DNA of 64,000 nt, from assembly GCA_032433765.1 (NCBI GenBank), contig JAVIAB010000101.1, forward strand, positions 59,200,092 to 59,264,091. Direction: 5' to 3'. Under the pieces are notes generated by a model, which saw nothing but the letters and a program-made list of their open reading frames with translations, did not search any database and was not told the origin of the DNA. Source of the DNA: Megaustenia siamemsis (Eukaryota; Mollusca; Gastropoda; Stylommatophora; Ariophantidae). The position numbers and the translations under genes were made by a program. How positions within the stretch are numbered: position 1 is the first letter of the stretch; every line of letters starts with the position of its first letter. Below are positions 62,641-64,000 of the stretch, piece after piece.

Positions 62641-64000
62641 CTTAGGTACAACTGCTTATTGTTATTTTTTTGTTCTTTGTCTTCTACATTTTTTAGCTTT
62701 ACCAGTGGATCTTTCTTCAACAAACACTTTCCCAGTCGATCTGTTTTTTGCCATTCTTTTAAGATCATTCCATGTTTTCCCCATCATCTTCATCTCTGCT
62801 TCTATCTGTCTTCACCAAGAATTCCTTAGGATTCCTCTTTGTCTTTTCCCCTGGGGATTCTAAAAAAGGGCCCTATGTGTTATATTCTCAGTTGGCTTCA
62901 ACATGTTGTGTTCTATCCAACGCCATCGTCTTGGCTGTATCTCTTTATCCACTAGTATTTGCCTGGTACATTTCCAGAATTCTATGTTAGTGATTTTGTC
63001 CTGCCATTTCCATCCTTTTATTCTGCGTAATGATCCATTAATGAAAGTCTGTATCTTCATGATTGTTAATTTTGTTGTTATCCATGTTTCACAGCCATAT
63101 AATAGGACCGACTTAACATTTGAGTTGAACATTTTATTTGTGTATTTAACCTAATTTTTTTAAATTCCCATATGTATCCCAGTACAGCGAAAGCTCCTCT
63201 TGCTTTTGATATCCTTATTTTGGTTTCATTTTCGTTTCCTCCCTCTTTATCTATGTTACTGCCCATATATATTTAAGATTGTACGTCCAGTAGAGGTATT
63301 TCTCCTAATTTTATTTGGTTATTGCGAACTGCATTAATTCTCATAATGTTGGACTTATCTCTATTATTCTTTAGTTCCAGCTGTTGTGATCTCTCATCAA
63401 GTATGTTCATTTTATCCTGCACCTGTTGATGGCTGTGTGATAGGAGAGCTATATCATCAGCAAAGTCTAAATCATTAAGTTGTTTGGTCAGTGACCACTG
63501 GATTCCATTTCTTTTGCTTTGAGTTATTCTCATAATCCAATCTATGACCAGTAGAAAGAGAAATGGAGATAAAAGGCATCCCTGCTTTACTCCTGTTATT
63601 ATTTCAAATGCTTCTGTAAGCTGTCCTTCTTGCACCACACTACATTTCGTTCCTTCATACATTGTTTTTATCAGGTTAATGAACGTTATGGGAATTCTGT
63701 AATGACCCAGCAACTTCAAAAGCCATCCTCTGTCTAAACTATCAAATAACTTTTCGTAATCTATGCATCCAATATAAAGTGGGGATTTTAGTTCTACACT
63801 TTGTTAAACTATTATACGTAGAGTAGTTATTTGATCAGCACATGGTCTGTTCTTCCTAAAACATGCTTGTTCATCTCTCAAATTTTTCTCGATGGCCTCT
63901 TTTAGTCTCTCCAGAATGATTCTGCTTAATATTTTTTCCGGGAACTGATAGTAGCATACTTCATCTATAATTTGTGCACTCCTGTAAACTTCCTTTCTTT
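62640..64000 (-). mobile_element. LINE-F, running off the window's right edge
   Basis: Minus-strand non-LTR element from the window edge leftward. 63990-63720 encodes FPEKILSRIILERLKEAIEK, DEQACFRKNRPCADQITTLR, an in-frame TAA, and GCIDYEKLFDSLDRGWL with the first catalytic Asp. Frame 63719-63273 encodes GVKQGCLLSPFLFLLVIDWI and LNDLDFADDIALLSH with the catalytic FADD. Further pieces are 63266-63078 (LGSNIDKEGGNENETKIRIS) and 63132-62860 (LLYGCETWITTKLTIMKIQT, RRIKGWKWQDKITN). Near 62860-62640 a decayed C-terminal segment is read. At least two frameshifts and one stop are present. The element is unrelated in sequence to LINE-A and LINE-B. Confidence 0.85.
63273..63719 (-). pseudogene. LINE-F RT palm segment, 148 open codons
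   Basis: Contains the RT stretch from KLLGHYRIPITFINLIKTMY through GVKQGCLLSPFLFLLVIDWI and the FADD box to LELKNNRDKSNIMRINAVRN. The catalytic aspartates of FADD are intact. The frame is open upstream of the first Met, so initiation here is not implied. The order and spacing of motifs are those of APE-type LINE RTs. It ends where a frameshift leads to the next piece at 63266. Confidence 0.85.

Overview
This window looks like AT-rich, repeat-dense nuclear DNA from an invertebrate animal. It contains long AT-rich stretches, at least thirteen unrelated minisatellite arrays, TA/CA/GAT microsatellites, tRNA-like SINE copies and about thirty decayed non-LTR retrotransposon (LINE) fragments. There is no operon structure, rRNA or canonical tRNA gene. 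The LINE repertoire (RTE/'craniofacial development protein 2'-like APE-RT elements with long basic C-terminal tails, plus an RNase H-bearing I-like LINE) is what I would expect in a lophotrochozoan, perhaps a mollusc. That assignment is inference from remembered families, not a database result.

Layout. 1-7.7 kb: LINE ends, a 51-bp and a 36-bp minisatellite, an RNase H LINE end and a weak FN3-like exon candidate. 7.7-10 kb: featureless AT-rich DNA. 10-12 kb: a 32-bp satellite split by a LINE tail. 12-17.2 kb: LINE ends, a SINE, a telomere-like tract and a 30-bp array whose every unit carries a splice-acceptor-like motif. 17.9-21.4 kb: a compositionally distinct block, a LINE-B tail, and a 2-kb LINE-A copy flanked by an 11-bp target duplication. 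21.9-22.4 kb: a 27-bp satellite. 24.1-26.4 kb: the best-preserved element, a LINE with RT and a complete RNase H catalytic set. 26.7-32.7 kb: LINE tails, a candidate signal-peptide exon, and a LINE whose RT has been expanded by six 85-bp copies. 33-35 kb: a candidate secreted peptide, a candidate 81-nt internal exon, and SINEs. 35.6-42.9 kb: satellites, SINEs and LINE tails, including a short LINE-A derivative that seems to keep both ends. 43.9-50.9 kb: a tandemly triplicated block (flank U plus LINE-B). 51-57 kb: three of four copies of a dispersed family called R1 here, one nested in a LINE with a 10-bp target duplication. 58-64 kb: minus-strand LINEs, one carrying a SINE inside its RT and one running off the window edge.

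Naming used here: LINE-A (tail ends near TGCGGAGACGGCACT followed by TGA repeats), LINE-B/B2 (tail ends near GAGACATGATCACCTACGCC followed by TGA repeats), LINE-C to LINE-F for others, R1 for the unknown family and SINE1-4 for tRNA-like repeats. No intact multi-exon host gene can be demonstrated. Four short segments are the only plausible host-gene exons. The biology that can be read here is mobile-element turnover: insertion, 5' truncation, inversion during insertion, internal deletion, nested insertion, segmental duplication and minisatellite birth, in two cases from LINE sequence.
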